Source of the DNA: CAJCIY01 sp036379355
GTDB lineage: Bacteria > Actinomycetota > Actinomycetes > Mycobacteriales > CAJCIY01
Direction: 5' to 3'
Length of the DNA: 5,713 nt
Assembly: GCA_036379355.1 (NCBI GenBank)
Contig: DASVGV010000063.1
Coordinates: 1-5,713, forward strand
Part shown: one piece after another, positions 5,649-5,713 of the stretch
Position numbering within the stretch: position 1 is the stretch's first letter
Layout of the letters: each line of letters opens with the position of its first letter
The notes under the pieces: model-generated
Seen by the model: only the letters and a program-made list of their open reading frames with translations
Told to the model about the DNA's origin: nothing
Database searches by the model: none
Made by a program: the position numbers and the translations under genes

Positions 5649-5699
5649 CGGCCGGTCAGTCCGAAGGGATCTGGGCCATCCGCGCGAGCGGACCGGCCG
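5649..5699. repeat. 9-bp inverted repeat with 33-nt loop at the right edge
   Basis: CGGCCGGTC (5649-5657) and GACCGGCCG (5691-5699) are perfect inverted copies. Within the loop, GGAT (5667-5670) and ATCC (5678-5681) can also pair. An 8-bp direct repeat ATCTGGGC occurs at 5642-5649 and 5669-5676, 27 bp apart. On the minus strand the second arm covers the stop codon of a possible upstream gene and is followed by CCCAGATTTCG, only a weak T-run, so a terminator role is possible but not convincing. Confidence 0.4.
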
Positions 5700-5713
5700 A
5701 CGCGAGTGTCCTG
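5656..5713 (-). CDS. Possible 3' end of an upstream minus-strand gene
   Basis: From the right edge, one minus-strand frame gives 18 codons reading RTLASAGPLARMAQIPSD and then TGA (5658-5656). Fifteen of the 18 codons end in G or C, as in the real genes here, but the piece is too short for a family call. The other minus frames are also open for some distance. If real, its stop lies about 60 bp before the TGTCGA promoter of the DGPF gene. Confidence 0.25.
   Translation of the reverse strand, partial: RTLASAGPLARMAQIPSD

Overview
The window is very GC-rich (about 70% or more by eye) with strong GC preference at third codon positions. Together with the gene families present this points to a high-GC actinobacterium. 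I do not assign a genus. It is almost fully coding, with six supported genes in three blocks. The two edges cut off the start of the first gene and whatever lies right of about 5660.

Left block (1-3016, + strand): the C-terminal part of a MoxR/magnesium-chelatase-like AAA+ ATPase. Its stop codon overlaps the start of a 655-residue protein with a C-terminal von Willebrand factor A (VWA) domain carrying a complete MIDAS metal site. This is a MoxR-VWA pair of the same kind as RavA-ViaA, NorQ-NorD and CoxD-CoxE, where ATPase and VWA partner work together as a chaperone or metal-cofactor maturation machine. From memory, Rv0958-Rv0959 of Mycobacterium tuberculosis has the same arrangement. The target is not visible here.

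Middle block (about 3027-3813): two small membrane-protein genes transcribed divergently. The minus-strand one is an unrecognised two-helix protein that ends 10 bp from the VWA gene. The plus-strand one is a four-helix DUF2269-type protein. Both have TANNNT -10-like hexamers 6-8 nt before a start codon and no good Shine-Dalgarno, so leaderless transcription is possible.

Right block (3776-5713, - strand): a regulatory unit of the ECF42 type. A DGPF/YCII-family protein gene (5149-5526) is followed by a 434-residue ECF sigma factor with the long C-terminal extension of that group (3776-5080). Upstream of the DGPF gene is TGTCGA-N17-CGACGT, which matches the ECF42 promoter as I recall it, so the sigma factor probably drives its own operon. 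A 13-bp-stem hairpin lies in the 68-bp gap between the two genes and could set their expression ratio. The sigma gene runs 38 bp antisense into the 3' end of the DUF2269 gene. No anti-sigma factor, mobile element, RNA gene or CRISPR array was seen.
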